Counted from the stretch's first letter, positions 8,701 through 17,798 are shown. The stretch is DNA of 64,000 bases from Kineosporia sp. NBRC 101731 (GCF_030269305.1 NZ_BSTC01000001.1:819467-883466), one strand, 5' to 3'. The notes: generated by a model from the letters alone, not told the origin. A program made the numbers and translations.

Positions 8701-9453
8701 ATGATGGACGACGACCTCGGGGCACCCGTTCGGGTGCCGGTCACGGTGGGGCGGGTTGTCTCGATCGTTCCCTCGCTCACCGAGAGCCTGGCCGCAACCA
8801 GACCGGGTCTGCTGGTGGGGGCGACCGACTGGTGCACCCACCCGGGCGATCTGGACGTCGTCCGCGTGGGCGGCACCAAGAATCCCGACCTCGAGGGAAT
8901 TCGGCGACTCGCACCGGATCTCGTGGTGGCGAACGAGGAGGAGAACCGGCCGGAGGATCTGAGGGCATTGCGAGAGGCCGGGCTGAACGTTTGGGTGACG
9001 CGGGTGCGTACGGTGCCCGAGGCATTCACCAGTTTGCGGCGGATGCTGGCGGCCGCTTGTGGACCGGAGGTTCCCGGATGGTTGCTCGACGCCGAAAAAT
9101 CCTGGTCAGCAGTGGTTCCCGCGCCGGAGCAGCGGGTGATCGTCCCGGTCTGGCGGCGTCCGTGGATGGTGGTGGGCCGCGACACGTTCACCGGCGATGT
9201 GCTGGCCCGGCTCGGGCGGTTCAACGTGTTCGCAGATCACGCCGAGCGGTACCCGAAGATCCAGCTGGACGAGTTGCGTTCGGTGCCGGCTGATCTGGTG
9301 GTGCTACCGGACGAACCCTACGCGTTCACCCGTGACGACGGCCCGGAGGCGTTCGTCCCCGTGCCCTCGGCCCTCGTCAGTGGCCGGCATCTGACCTGGT
9401 ACGGGCCGAGTCTGACGCAGGCTCCGGAGATTCTGCGGCGGCAACTGGGCTGA
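8701..9453 (+). CDS. Helical-backbone metal receptor, BtuF-like
   Basis: About 250 residues with the two-lobed helical-backbone receptor pattern: SIVPSLTESL near the N terminus, a VRVGGTKNPD turn, then a long linker and a second lobe with DELRSVPADLVVLPDEP. Relatives bind cobalamin, haem or siderophores for ABC import. There is no signal peptide or lipobox, unlike a true periplasmic BtuF, so a cytoplasmic role is likely. Linkage to icmF suggests cobalamin handling, but that is inference. Start is uncertain: ATG 8701 is used; GTG 8677 would overlap the marR stop by 14 bases and add eight residues. Confidence 0.78.
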   Translation: MMDDDLGAPVRVPVTVGRVVSIVPSLTESLAATRPGLLVGATDWCTHPGDLDVVRVGGTKNPDLEGIRRLAPDLVVANEEENRPEDLRALREAGLNVWVTRVRTVPEAFTSLRRMLAAACGPEVPGWLLDAEKSWSAVVPAPEQRVIVPVWRRPWMVVGRDTFTGDVLARLGRFNVFADHAERYPKIQLDELRSVPADLVVLPDEPYAFTRDDGPEAFVPVPSALVSGRHLTWYGPSLTQAPEILRRQLG

Positions 9454-9455
9454 AC

Positions 9456-9499
9456 AGCCGTCCGGGGCACCTCCCCGTGGGGAGATGCCCCGGACGGCT
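9456..9499. terminator. Bidirectional terminator hairpin
   Basis: AGCCGTCCGGGGCA pairs perfectly with TGCCCCGGACGGCT across a loop that itself holds CTCCCC/GGGGAG. It sits between the convergent ends of the metal-receptor gene and the PPOX gene, so it can stop transcription from both sides. Confidence 0.85.
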
Positions 9500-9509
9500 G
9501 GGGGATGGT

Positions 9510-9923
9510 TCAGTTGACGACAGACCCGCCGACGACCGCGATGAACTGCTCCGGGCGGAAGGTCAGCACCACCCGGACATCGGCATCACTGATCGGATAG
9601 ACGTTGCCGTAGCGGATCTGGAGCGAGTGGTAGAAGGACGCATCGGCGTCGTCGTCCTCCACCGACTCCAGCTTCGCCCGGACCTCGACGAACCGGTAAG
9701 GGTTCTCCGGGTCCAGCACCGACAGCGCCACGCGGGGCTCGTTCTGCAGGTTCGCGAACTTCTGCCGGTTCTTCGTGTGCGTCAGCTTCAGCACCTCGCC
9801 GTCCCAGGCGAACCACATCACGCTGCTCTGGGGTGACCCGTCGGGACGGATCGTGGCCAGGTGGGCGAAATTGGCTCGTTCGAGCAGGTCCTTATGACTT
9901 TCCGGAAGGGCCCTGGTTGCCAT
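9510..9923 (-). CDS. PPOX-class flavin/F420-dependent oxidoreductase
   Basis: A 137-residue split-barrel protein of the pyridoxamine-5'-phosphate-oxidase superfamily. ANFAHLATIRPDGSPQSSVMWF is the first strand pair (about residues 17-38) and LKLTHTKNRQKFANL the cofactor-binding region. Such small actinobacterial members usually use F420 or FMN to reduce diverse substrates; this one's substrate is unknown. ATG 9923 follows GGAGTGAGAGC. It lies 42 bases downstream of the small membrane-protein gene and may be co-transcribed with it. Confidence 0.88.
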   Translation of the reverse strand: MATRALPESHKDLLERANFAHLATIRPDGSPQSSVMWFAWDGEVLKLTHTKNRQKFANLQNEPRVALSVLDPENPYRFVEVRAKLESVEDDDADASFYHSLQIRYGNVYPISDADVRVVLTFRPEQFIAVVGGSVVN

Positions 9924-9965
9924 GCTCTCACTCCTGCGTTCGAGGCCGGACGGTGTTGCCCAACG

Positions 9966-10244
9966 CTACTCCGGGCGTTCGGAATCGTCCTGTTCCACCG
10001 GCACACGCAGCGGCCGGAGGAAGACCCAGGCCAGCATGATGGCCGCGAACACCAGCAGGCCGATGCTCACGCGGGTGTTCAGGTTGATGCCGTCGGCCCG
10101 GTCGATCTCGCTGGCGTCGGTGAACCACAGGCCCATGACCAGGAGGATCACCCCGTAGATCCCCATCAGGCCGCCGATGATGGTGCGGATGTCGAAGGCA
10201 CCGGCGGTGGTGGTCTTCTCCGCTGTTTCTGAGGTCTCTGCCAT
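9966..10244 (-). CDS. Two-TM small membrane protein partnered with symporter
   Basis: A 92-residue protein with two predicted membrane helices (about residues 22-42 and 58-78) separated by a short acidic loop and ending in an acidic tail. It starts 12 bases after the stop of the SSS symporter gene, with AGGAGCC in the gap, so the two are surely co-expressed. The pairing resembles other solute-symporter operons that carry a small accessory membrane protein. I do not recognise a named family; a transporter-subunit role is inferred from context. Confidence 0.8.
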   Translation of the reverse strand: MAETSETAEKTTTAGAFDIRTIIGGLMGIYGVILLVMGLWFTDASEIDRADGINLNTRVSIGLLVFAAIMLAWVFLRPLRVPVEQDDSERPE

Positions 10245-10256
10245 GACGGTGGCTCC

Positions 10257-11936
10257 TTAGAAGAAGATGATGTTCAGGGCCACCACGAGCACGCCGGCCA
10301 CGCCCACCAGCATCGGGGTGGAGCGGTACCAGACCGCCTCGTCGCCCGTGCGGTTCTCGCTCAGGTCGGCCTTCGGCGTCAGGGAGTAGACCAGACCCCG
10401 CAGTTCGGACTCGGGCTTCGGCTTGGTCACCATCGTCACCAGCACGCTGATCACGATGTCGGCCACGAAGGCCACACCCGCCGCCAGGAAGCTCGCGCCC
10501 TGACCCTGCAGGCTGATCACGTCGGTCTCGGAGAGGATGAAGATGAAGATGGCAGAGCTGGTTCCGACCACCAGGCCGACCCAGCCGGCCGTGGCCGTCA
10601 TGCGCTTCCAGAACATCCCGAGGATGAACGTGGCGAACAGCGGTGCGTTGAAGAACGAGAACAGCTGCTGCAGGTAGTCCATCAGGTTCGAGTAGCCCGA
10701 CGCGATCACCGCGGTGAAGATCGCGGCGATGGTGGCGACGATGGTGATGACCCGGCCGACCTTGAGGTAGTACTCGTCGGGGCGGTCCTTCACCACGTAG
10801 GTCTGCCAGATGTCGTAGCTGAACACCGTGTTGAAGGCACTGATGTTCGCGGCCATACCGGCCATGAACGAGGCCAGCAGACCGGTGATGGCCAGGCCCA
10901 GCAGGCCGTTCGGCAGCAGGTCACGCATGAGCAGCAGCAGCGCGTCGTTGTAGGTGACGTCGCCGCCGGTGCCGCCGTTCGCCTTGTACTGCACCATCTC
11001 CTGCACCGAGACCGCGGCGATCATGCCGGGGATCACGACGATGAAGGGGATGAACAGCTTCGGGAAGGCGCCGATCACCGGGGTGCGGCGGGCGGCCGAC
11101 ATGCTCTTGGAAGCCATCGCGCGCTGGACCTCGACGAAGTTCGTCGTCCAGTAGCCGAAGGAGAGCACGAAGCCGAGGCCGAAGATGATGCCGAAGACCG
11201 AGAGGAAGTCGTTGTTGAAGCCGGAGAGCTCGTTACCGGGCCAGGCCGAGAGCTGCTCGGCGCCGCCGGGGCTGGCGCTGATCTTGTCCTTCAGGCCTTC
11301 CCAGCCGCCGACCTTGTGCAGACCGGCCAGCGTGAGCGGCAGCAGCGCAGCGACGATGACGAAGAACTGCAGCACCTCGTTGTAGATCGCCGCTGACAGA
11401 CCGCCGAGGGTGGTGTAGACCAGCACGATCGCGGCGGCGGCGATCAGGGAGACCCAGAGCGGCCAGCCCAGCAGCACATTCACGATGGTGCCGAGCAGGT
11501 ACAGGTTCACGCCGGCGATCAGCACCTGCGCGAGCGCGAAGCTCAGCGCGTTCACCAGGTGCGCGGCCGGACCGAACCGGCGCAGCATGAACTCAGGCAC
11601 CGAGCGAACTTTCGAGCCGTAATAGAACGGCATCATCACCACGGCGAGGAACAGCATCGCCGGAACGGCGCCGATCCAGAAGTAGTGCATGGTCGGCAGG
11701 CCGTACTGCGCGCCGTTCGCCGACATACCCATGATCTCGATGGCACCGAGGTTCGCGGAGACGAACGCGAGGCCGGTGACCCAGGCAGGCAGTGATCGGC
11801 CGGACAGGAAGAAGTCGATACTGCTCGACACCTGCCGACGGGCCAGCACACCGATACCGAGGACCACAGCGAAATACGACGCCAGGATCACGTAGTCAAT
11901 GGCAGACGCATCCAGGCGGAGGACGTCCGAGTCCAC
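10257..11936 (-). CDS. Sodium:solute symporter (SSS family)
   Basis: A 559-residue permease with about 13-14 membrane helices and the LeuT-fold SSS landmarks: FFLSGRSLPAWVTGLAFV in the TM1-TM2 region, GLSAAIYNEVLQF and the FGYWTTNFVEVQRAMASKS loop. SSS proteins take up sugars, carboxylates, amino acids or vitamins with Na+; the SGLT-like GRSLPAW and QRAMASK pattern suggests a sugar or related solute. GTG 11936 is chosen because AAGGGAG stands five bases ahead; GTG 11966 has no such site. The next gene downstream codes a small membrane protein, probably an accessory. Confidence 0.9.
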   Translation of the reverse strand: MDSDVLRLDASAIDYVILASYFAVVLGIGVLARRQVSSSIDFFLSGRSLPAWVTGLAFVSANLGAIEIMGMSANGAQYGLPTMHYFWIGAVPAMLFLAVVMMPFYYGSKVRSVPEFMLRRFGPAAHLVNALSFALAQVLIAGVNLYLLGTIVNVLLGWPLWVSLIAAAAIVLVYTTLGGLSAAIYNEVLQFFVIVAALLPLTLAGLHKVGGWEGLKDKISASPGGAEQLSAWPGNELSGFNNDFLSVFGIIFGLGFVLSFGYWTTNFVEVQRAMASKSMSAARRTPVIGAFPKLFIPFIVVIPGMIAAVSVQEMVQYKANGGTGGDVTYNDALLLLMRDLLPNGLLGLAITGLLASFMAGMAANISAFNTVFSYDIWQTYVVKDRPDEYYLKVGRVITIVATIAAIFTAVIASGYSNLMDYLQQLFSFFNAPLFATFILGMFWKRMTATAGWVGLVVGTSSAIFIFILSETDVISLQGQGASFLAAGVAFVADIVISVLVTMVTKPKPESELRGLVYSLTPKADLSENRTGDEAVWYRSTPMLVGVAGVLVVALNIIFF

Positions 11937-12047
11937 AGGAACTCCCTTGTACTGACCGGGCTCCACATGGTCGGAACCCGATTCGGGTACGCCAGGTATA
12001 AACCCGGTTCAAGGAGATCGCAATTCGGGCCAAGGGGAAAACAACGA

Positions 12048-12836
12048 TCAGTTGGGTGCGTTGGTTCCCGAATAAAAGACGCCTGTGACGACCGTCGCAT
12101 TCAGGTCGGGGTCTTCGTGGAGCTCAGTCTCCAGTCCCTGACCAGCAACGATGGCCTCGGCGAGGGGTGCCTGGCGCTCGCTCACCTCGGACATGACCCG
12201 TCCGCCGGGCGCCAGCCACGACGTGGCGCCCATCACCAGGCGCCGGAAGAGGGCCAGGCCGTCGCCGCCCCCGTCCACGGTCGCGCCGGGTTCGTGCAGC
12301 CGGGACTCCGCGGGCAGGAAGGGGATGTCGCCGGTCGGAACGTAGGGCACGTTGGCGACGAGCACGTCGATCCGTCCCCTCAACTGCTGGGGGAGCGGCG
12401 CGAAGAGATCGCCGGTGTGCAGGGTCGCCCGGGTGCCCAGGTTGGTGGCGGCGACCCGGACGGCGACCGGGTCGATGTCGGCGGCGTGCAACGTGGCCGT
12501 GGTCTCGGCCAGGATCGCGGCGCTGATCGCCCCGGCCCCGCAGCAGAGCTCGACGACCACCGGCTGATCCAGTTGTCTGACGGCCGAGATGGCCTGCCCG
12601 GCAAGGAGTTCTGTGCGCAGACGGGGGACGAAGACCCCCGGCTCGACCCGGATCCGCAGCCCTCGGAACCGCGCCCATCCCACCACGAGCTCGAGCGGGA
12701 CCCCCTGCGCCCGCCGTGTCACCATGGCCTCGAGATCCAGCGAGGAGGTTGTGCTTTCGGTAAGCAGCGAGGCCTCTTCCTCGGCCCACACACAGCCCGC
12801 GGCCCGCAGGGTGGTGACCACCTCGTCGTACGTCAT
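12048..12836 (-). CDS. PrmC/HemK-like putative protein-glutamine N5-methyltransferase
   Basis: A 262-residue class I SAM methyltransferase. VELCCGAGAI (~95-104) is the SAM-binding loop; NVPYVP (162-167) replaces the NPPY catalytic motif of PrmC, a change typical of the actinobacterial paralogue annotated as putative protein-N5-glutamine methyltransferase. The N-terminal helical substrate-binding domain (~1-70) is short. A canonical PrmC modifies release factors at GGQ; whether this copy does so is unknown. The start overlaps the stop of the upstream GNAT gene by four bases. Confidence 0.85.
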   Translation of the reverse strand: MTYDEVVTTLRAAGCVWAEEEASLLTESTTSSLDLEAMVTRRAQGVPLELVVGWARFRGLRIRVEPGVFVPRLRTELLAGQAISAVRQLDQPVVVELCCGAGAISAAILAETTATLHAADIDPVAVRVAATNLGTRATLHTGDLFAPLPQQLRGRIDVLVANVPYVPTGDIPFLPAESRLHEPGATVDGGGDGLALFRRLVMGATSWLAPGGRVMSEVSERQAPLAEAIVAGQGLETELHEDPDLNATVVTGVFYSGTNAPN

Positions 12837-13381
12837 GCGCCCGCTTCCCGCAGCCCGACGCAGTCGTTGTCCCAGAACTCCCGCGCGTAGACCAGTGTGC
12901 CGCTCATCCAGTCTTCGTAGGCGGGCAGTTTCACCACCTGGAACGCCGCGTCGGGGGTGCGCAGCGACGGCTTGCGAAAGCCCAGTGGCCCGCCCGCGCG
13001 GAAACCGACCCGACGGTAGAAGGCCGGATCGCCCTCGAGGAACAACAAGGGGACAGAGGTCTTCGACATCTCCTCGATCGCGGCCCGCACCAGCGCCGAC
13101 CCGATTCCCCGCCCTTGATGTCCGGGGGCTACGGCCAGCGGGCTGAGCACCGCCACGTCGACCAGCCGGCGTGGGGCATCGAGCAGGCTGCGGGTGCAGA
13201 GAACCGAGCCGACGACCTCGCCGCCCTCCTCCGCCACCAGCGCCAGATCGCTCGAGGACGGCGGCATGGCCCGAAGCGCGGTCAGCAGCCGGACGATCAC
13301 GGGCCCTTCGTCCCCGAAGCCTCGTCGGTGAACCTCGTCGGCGGCGATCCGGTCAGCCGCGGTCTCCCTGCGAATCTGCAC
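12833..13381 (-). CDS. GNAT family N-acetyltransferase
   Basis: A 182-residue GNAT protein. LAVAPGHQGRGIGSALVRAAI (about 84-104) is motif A with the R/Q-x-x-G-x-G/A acetyl-CoA loop, and VPLLFLEGDPAFYRRVGF is motif B with the late Tyr. The family moves an acetyl group from acetyl-CoA to an amine; the acceptor is not deducible, although the YRRVGF ending resembles YhbS-like members. It is translationally coupled to the methyltransferase by a four-base overlap. Confidence 0.88.
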   Translation of the reverse strand: MQIRRETAADRIAADEVHRRGFGDEGPVIVRLLTALRAMPPSSSDLALVAEEGGEVVGSVLCTRSLLDAPRRLVDVAVLSPLAVAPGHQGRGIGSALVRAAIEEMSKTSVPLLFLEGDPAFYRRVGFRAGGPLGFRKPSLRTPDAAFQVVKLPAYEDWMSGTLVYAREFWDNDCVGLREAGA

Positions 13382-13422
13382 GGACGGAGGCTAACGAGCT
13401 GGGGATGTACCTGGCACCTTCT

Positions 13423-14553
13423 TTAACTCGTCACCAGCAGCGCCGCCCAGCCGCCCAGCAGGATCAGGGGGAGGCCGCCGAGTCCGACCAGACCGAAGCG
13501 GAGGGCACTGATCTCGACGCCTCGCTGGCGGCAGCGTTCGCGCCACAGCAGGGTGGCCAGGGAGCCCCAGAGCAGGACGAGAGGGCCGGCGTTGGTGCCG
13601 ATCAGGGCGCCGAGGAGCTGGGTGGTGTGGCCTGCCGGGACGGCCGACTCCACGGCCAGGTAGGCGGGGAGGTTGTTCACCAGGTTGCTCGCACCGGCCG
13701 CGGTGATCACGGTGGCCAGGGTCGACTGCCCGGCCAGGTGCTCGATCAGGTCGCGTCCACCGTGCACGGTCAGCGCGGTGACGACGAGGAAGAGTCCTTC
13801 GGTCAGCAGCACGATCCTCCAGGGCAGGAGCCAGATCCCCAGCACCGAGGGTGCACGGACGGCGAACACCGTCACTGCGGCCAGGGCGCAGGGCACTGCC
13901 ACGACCCACGGTTCGAAGCCGGCCACCACGCCGGGCGCGAGAGCCAGGCAGGCCAGGGCGCAGACGCGGAACGTCCAGGGGTCCGGCGGGGGGACGTGCT
14001 CGGGCGGGTCGAAGCTCCCGCGCAGGTCACGGCGGTGGATCAGCCAGAGGTAGAACACCGTCACCAGCACGCAGGCCAGCTCGGGAAGGGCCATCCGGGC
14101 CAGGAACTGGGTGGGGTGCATGTCGAGCCGGCTGATCGCGAGCAGGTTGGTCAGGTTGGAGACCGGCAGCAGCAGGCTCGCGGTGTTCGCCAGCCAGACC
14201 ACGAGCAGCGCGAACGGCATCGGGCGCAGGCCTAGCTTGTCGGTGACCGTGAGCACGACCGGCGTGAGCAGCACCGCGGTGGTGTCCAGGCTCATCCCGA
14301 CGGTGGTCAGCACACCCAGTGCGGCGATCAGCAGGAACAGCCGCAGCGTCGAGCCCCGGGCCAGCCGCGCCGCCACCCGGGCCGCGGCATCGAAAACCCC
14401 TGCCTTCTCGGCCAGATCGGCCAGAATCGTGATGGCGACGAGGAACCCGAGTACCGGCAGGGCGCGCTCGACCGCCACGTCGTACGCCTGTGCCCGGGGG
14501 AGCCACCCGGTGAGAACGACGAGCACGCCACCGACCGCCAGTACGAGCCACAT
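13423..14553 (-). CDS. ArsB/NhaD/SLC13-like ion transporter
   Basis: A 376-residue permease with about ten membrane helices in the inverted-repeat pattern of the ion-transporter superfamily. Signatures are VGMSLDTTAVLLTPV in the first half and AGASNLVNNLPAYLAV in the second, the paired hairpin motifs that hold the substrate. Members move arsenite, Na+/H+ or di- and tricarboxylates; arsR or arsC neighbours are absent, so the substrate is open. Start is ATG 14553. Upstream lie the palindromic elements at 14582-14702. Confidence 0.82.
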   Translation of the reverse strand: MWLVLAVGGVLVVLTGWLPRAQAYDVAVERALPVLGFLVAITILADLAEKAGVFDAAARVAARLARGSTLRLFLLIAALGVLTTVGMSLDTTAVLLTPVVLTVTDKLGLRPMPFALLVVWLANTASLLLPVSNLTNLLAISRLDMHPTQFLARMALPELACVLVTVFYLWLIHRRDLRGSFDPPEHVPPPDPWTFRVCALACLALAPGVVAGFEPWVVAVPCALAAVTVFAVRAPSVLGIWLLPWRIVLLTEGLFLVVTALTVHGGRDLIEHLAGQSTLATVITAAGASNLVNNLPAYLAVESAVPAGHTTQLLGALIGTNAGPLVLLWGSLATLLWRERCRQRGVEISALRFGLVGLGGLPLILLGGWAALLVTS

Positions 14554-14581
14554 GGCTGAAAGCTAAGGGCTAGGGCGATGG

Positions 14582-14702
14582 TTTGCATGATCACGAACAA
14601 CCCCTCCCCCAAACCTTCCGTGATCATGCAAAACCTCCCCGGCGTTCTAGAACTCTCCCGGCGACAGTTCTAGAACTCTGGGGAGGTTTTGCATGATCAC
14701 GG
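14582..14702. repeat. Composite palindromic element, three arms
   Basis: A 23-base perfect inverted repeat, arms 14618-14640 and 14680-14702 (left arm starts CCGTGATCATGCAAAACCTC), encloses two direct copies of GTTCTAGAACTCT (14644-14656, 14667-14679). A further inverted arm, TTTGCATGATCACGAA, lies at 14582-14597, so the left arm can pair either way. Same family as 6349-6392. It stands between the 3' end of the CapA gene and the 5' end of the permease gene, both minus strand, and may also terminate transcription. Confidence 0.9.
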
Positions 14703-14718
14703 ACAAGGGGTTACGGGG

Positions 14719-15930
14719 TCAGGGGGTTGCGGGGGTTAAGCCGGCTTTCGCCCCGCCCATGCTCTCCACCACCTTCGTGGTGCGGCGCAGGGCCTGGAGC
14801 AGCCGGGGACGGGTGGTCGAGCCGTAGTCCTTCGTGCGCAGGGCCTGGCGCACGTCGAGCACTCGGTGCGGTGTCTTCTTGGTCATCAGCAGGGGCACGT
14901 ACTCGGCCTTCGAGACGGTGAAGCGCCGGGCCCCGGGTGAGCGGGTGAAGGTGAACCGGGTCAGCAGGCCCTCGGCGTTGGCCTTGCCCGGGGTGTCGTG
15001 GTCGGCCAGCAGGTTGCCGAGCCCGTAGACCACCCAGGTGCGGCCGATCTTCTGCACCGGCTCCACCACGTGGGCGTGATGGCTGATGATCAGGTCGATC
15101 TTTCCGGATTTCGCCAGCCGGGGAGCCAGGTAGGCCTGGTCGGCCGACGGGGTCTGCTGGTACTCCTGCCCCCAGTGCAGCGAGGTCACCACCACGTCGG
15201 CACCGGCCTTCCGGGCCCGGGCGGCGTCTTTCAGCACGGTCGACTCCTGAAGGAGGTTCGCCCGCCAGGTCTGCCCCTGCGGATAGTCGATCCCGTTGAA
15301 ACCGTAGGTGTACGAGAGGAAAGCGATCTTCGCTCCGTTCACGCGCAGCATCGTGATGCGCCGTGCCTCCTTCTGGGTGCGCGCGGAGCCGGTGTGTCGC
15401 AGGCCGGCCGCGTCGAGCCGGGCCAGGGTGCGGTCGATCCCGTCACCGCCCTGGTCGAAGGTGTGATTGCTGGCGGTGCTGCACACGTCGTAACCGGTCG
15501 CGGCCAGCCCGGCGGCGATCTGGGGAGGGCCGGAGAAACTCGGGTAGGAGGAGTACGGGCCGCCCGGGGGAGCGAGGGGCGTCTCCAGATGACACAACCC
15601 GACGTCCGCGCTCTCCACATAGGTGCGCACCTCGTCCATCATCGGTGCGAAATCCAGGCGACTGCGCCCGGTGGCCTGGGCATCCCGCTTCGCCTGGATC
15701 CATAAAGGCTTGTGCAGCAGGACATCACCGGTGGCGACCAGAGTGAACTGATCGGGTGCCGGGGTGGTGGGCGACGGCGGGCTGACCGACGCCGTGGAGG
15801 CCGGCCGGCGGGGTTCGTCGTCCACTGCCGGACTGCTCGAACAAGATGCCAGAACGACGCAGAGCCCGGCTCCTGCCCAGGGGAGGAGCCGGGCTCGGAG
15901 GCCGTTAGTTGTGTGGCTGCTGTGACGCAC
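14719..15930 (-). CDS. CapA-family putative lipoprotein
   Basis: A 403-residue protein with a lipoprotein signal: basic N terminus, hydrophobic stretch and lipobox LASC at about residues 27-30, then a Ser/Pro/Thr linker. The rest is a CapA/PgsA-type metallophosphatase-like domain: LVATGDVLLHK, ADVGLCHLETPLAP, ASNHTFDQGGDGI, and SHHAHVVEPVQ with the His residues expected at the metal site. CapA proteins take part in poly-gamma-glutamate capsule export, but many actinobacterial homologues are unlinked to capB or capC, as here. Start is GTG 15930. Confidence 0.88.
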   Translation of the reverse strand: MRHSSHTTNGLRARLLPWAGAGLCVVLASCSSSPAVDDEPRRPASTASVSPPSPTTPAPDQFTLVATGDVLLHKPLWIQAKRDAQATGRSRLDFAPMMDEVRTYVESADVGLCHLETPLAPPGGPYSSYPSFSGPPQIAAGLAATGYDVCSTASNHTFDQGGDGIDRTLARLDAAGLRHTGSARTQKEARRITMLRVNGAKIAFLSYTYGFNGIDYPQGQTWRANLLQESTVLKDAARARKAGADVVVTSLHWGQEYQQTPSADQAYLAPRLAKSGKIDLIISHHAHVVEPVQKIGRTWVVYGLGNLLADHDTPGKANAEGLLTRFTFTRSPGARRFTVSKAEYVPLLMTKKTPHRVLDVRQALRTKDYGSTTRPRLLQALRRTTKVVESMGGAKAGLTPATP

Positions 15931-15969
15931 GCCCCGAGTATGCCGGTTATGGGCGATTCCGTCGGGGAT

Positions 15970-17493
15970 CTACGGGACCACCGTGAGCGTGCCCGCGGCC
16001 ACCGAGGTGCCCTTGATCCGGCCGGTGCCGGAGTAGGTCAGGGTCAGCCGGTACCTGCCAGCCACCAGTCTCGGTAGCACAACCCAGCGAGAACCCTTGT
16101 TAGAGTACGTGAAATCGATGGACGCGCTGCGCTTGGCACCGCTCTTGGCCGTCGCGGTCAGCGTGACCCGTCCCGGCGGTCTGGCGGTACCCGGCACTCT
16201 CACCTTGACCTGTGCCTTCGCGTTCTGCGTGGTCGGCACCGGCTTGCTGTTGCGGTAGAAAGTCATCTTCGAGCTGACCTTCACCGGGTTGATCACCTGC
16301 GAGAGGGCCACACTGCGGAAGGCGATGTGCTCCTTCCAGGTCTGCGTACCGGTCTCGTAGAGCACCCCGACCCCGGCCCCGATCTGCACGATGTCCGAGT
16401 ACGAGCCCGGCGTGCTGTGCAGCTCCAGCTGGTAGCGGCTGCGCCAGGTCTTCCCACCGGTGGTGCTGACGAAGATCGACAGGTCACGCCGGAGGTTACG
16501 GGTGCGATCAGCGGGCGCCGTGAACAGCAGCACGTTGTCGTACCTTCCGGACGGCGTCAGGGCCGCGCCCTGCACCGACACGATCGGCAGCTTGGACGCG
16601 GCGAAACCCTGGCCCGACAGCGTTTCCCCGCCGTCCTTGGACAGCGCCCACTCGCGGGCGGTACCGGCCGGGGCCTGGTCGATGCGCTCGCGGTAACTGA
16701 TGAACAGATCGCCGTTCGCCAGTTCGGCCGCGGTGCCCTCGATCCAGTCGTGCGTGCCGCCGGTGTCGAGCTGCTGGTAACCGGTGTGCCAGGTCGCGCC
16801 GTGGTCGTCGCTGTAGATGCCGTAGGCGCCGTACAGACCTTCCTTGGTCTTGTACGCCACCGGGTACAGCAGTCGGCCGGCATGGGTGCGAGTCAGCTGG
16901 ATGCCGTGCCCCGGACCGGCCAGGCCGCCCTTGAGGCCGTCCGCCTTCATCGGGTTGCTCAGCAGCGCCGAGAACGTCTTGCCGTCGTCCGTGCTGGTCT
17001 GCAGGTACAGGCCCTTGCCCTGGCCACCGGAGTTCTCCCGCACGCTCACGCTGGAGAGCACCAGCACGTTGCCGGTCTCGGCGTCGACCAGGGCCGACGG
17101 GCTGGCCACCCGGTTCGCGCCGTCGCTGGCGATCACCTTCGGCGCGCTCCAGGTGCAGCCGTTGTCGGTGGAACGAGCCGTCGCGATGTCGTAGTCGCCC
17201 ATGTCGCTGGCGTCGTTGTTGTCCCGGGCCTCGGCGAACGCGACCAGGGTGCCTTTCGGCGTCCGCACCAGCGAGGGGATGCGGTACCAGAGCGTCTTGG
17301 ACGGCTTGCTGACGAACGGCGCGCCGGAACAGGTCGCGGTCTGCCGGATGGGGGACGCAGGTGGGCCCGCTCCGATGGAGGACGCGGTTGCGGTTGCGTT
17401 CGCGGAGAGGGCGTTGCCGAGCGCGAGCCCGGCGACGGCCGTGGATGCGATCAGTCCGCCGGAGAACCGGCGGAAGACGGACGTGCGGGTCAT
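15970..17493 (-). CDS. Secreted sialidase (exo-alpha-sialidase)
   Basis: A 507-residue secreted six-bladed propeller. A signal peptide covers about residues 1-34. The catalytic-arginine motif YRIP is in LWYRIPSLV (~70), followed by several Asp boxes (SxDxGxTW type: STDNGCTW, STDDGKTF, SDDHGATW, STTGGKTW). EGTAAEL supplies the likely glutamate and GSYSDI the nucleophilic Tyr. A C-terminal Ig-like beta domain (~405-507) may bind carbohydrate or wall. It hydrolyses terminal sialic acids from glycoconjugates, outside the cell. No sialate uptake or catabolism genes lie nearby. ATG 17493 is the only suitable start before the signal peptide. Confidence 0.92.
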   Translation of the reverse strand: MTRTSVFRRFSGGLIASTAVAGLALGNALSANATATASSIGAGPPASPIRQTATCSGAPFVSKPSKTLWYRIPSLVRTPKGTLVAFAEARDNNDASDMGDYDIATARSTDNGCTWSAPKVIASDGANRVASPSALVDAETGNVLVLSSVSVRENSGGQGKGLYLQTSTDDGKTFSALLSNPMKADGLKGGLAGPGHGIQLTRTHAGRLLYPVAYKTKEGLYGAYGIYSDDHGATWHTGYQQLDTGGTHDWIEGTAAELANGDLFISYRERIDQAPAGTAREWALSKDGGETLSGQGFAASKLPIVSVQGAALTPSGRYDNVLLFTAPADRTRNLRRDLSIFVSTTGGKTWRSRYQLELHSTPGSYSDIVQIGAGVGVLYETGTQTWKEHIAFRSVALSQVINPVKVSSKMTFYRNSKPVPTTQNAKAQVKVRVPGTARPPGRVTLTATAKSGAKRSASIDFTYSNKGSRWVVLPRLVAGRYRLTLTYSGTGRIKGTSVAAGTLTVVP

Positions 17494-17664
17494 TCGGCGT
17501 TGTTCGCGTCGAGGGCCACGGGATCCCCATCGACACCGGTCGGTAGCACTTGAGTCTGGAAGCTTTTCAAGAATCCCCCCGGGACGGCAGGGACTCGACG
17601 TTAGGCGCCCGGAGGGAGCCCGCTCGAGGCCCGCTGCACCGAGCAGACCTCGACAAAAGACAGA

Positions 17665-17719
17665 AGCGGCCGGTGCGGAGAGGACGAGTCACGCACTCGT
17701 CTCTCACGCACCGGCCGCT
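17665..17719 (-). terminator. Long hairpin terminator
   Basis: AGCGGCCGGTGCG and CGCACCGGCCGCT are perfect complements, and the inner GAGAGGACGAGT / ACTCGTCTCTC continues the stem with one bulge. It lies 80 bases past the end of the GT2 gene and before the sialidase promoter region. The rest of 17494-17798 holds no visible gene. Confidence 0.8.
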
Positions 17720-17798
17720 GTGGTCCGGTCCTCCGGACCCGGGGCGGGTGTCCCTACCTACCGCCGGTGGCGGACCGGACGTCCGCAGGCGCCAGGGT

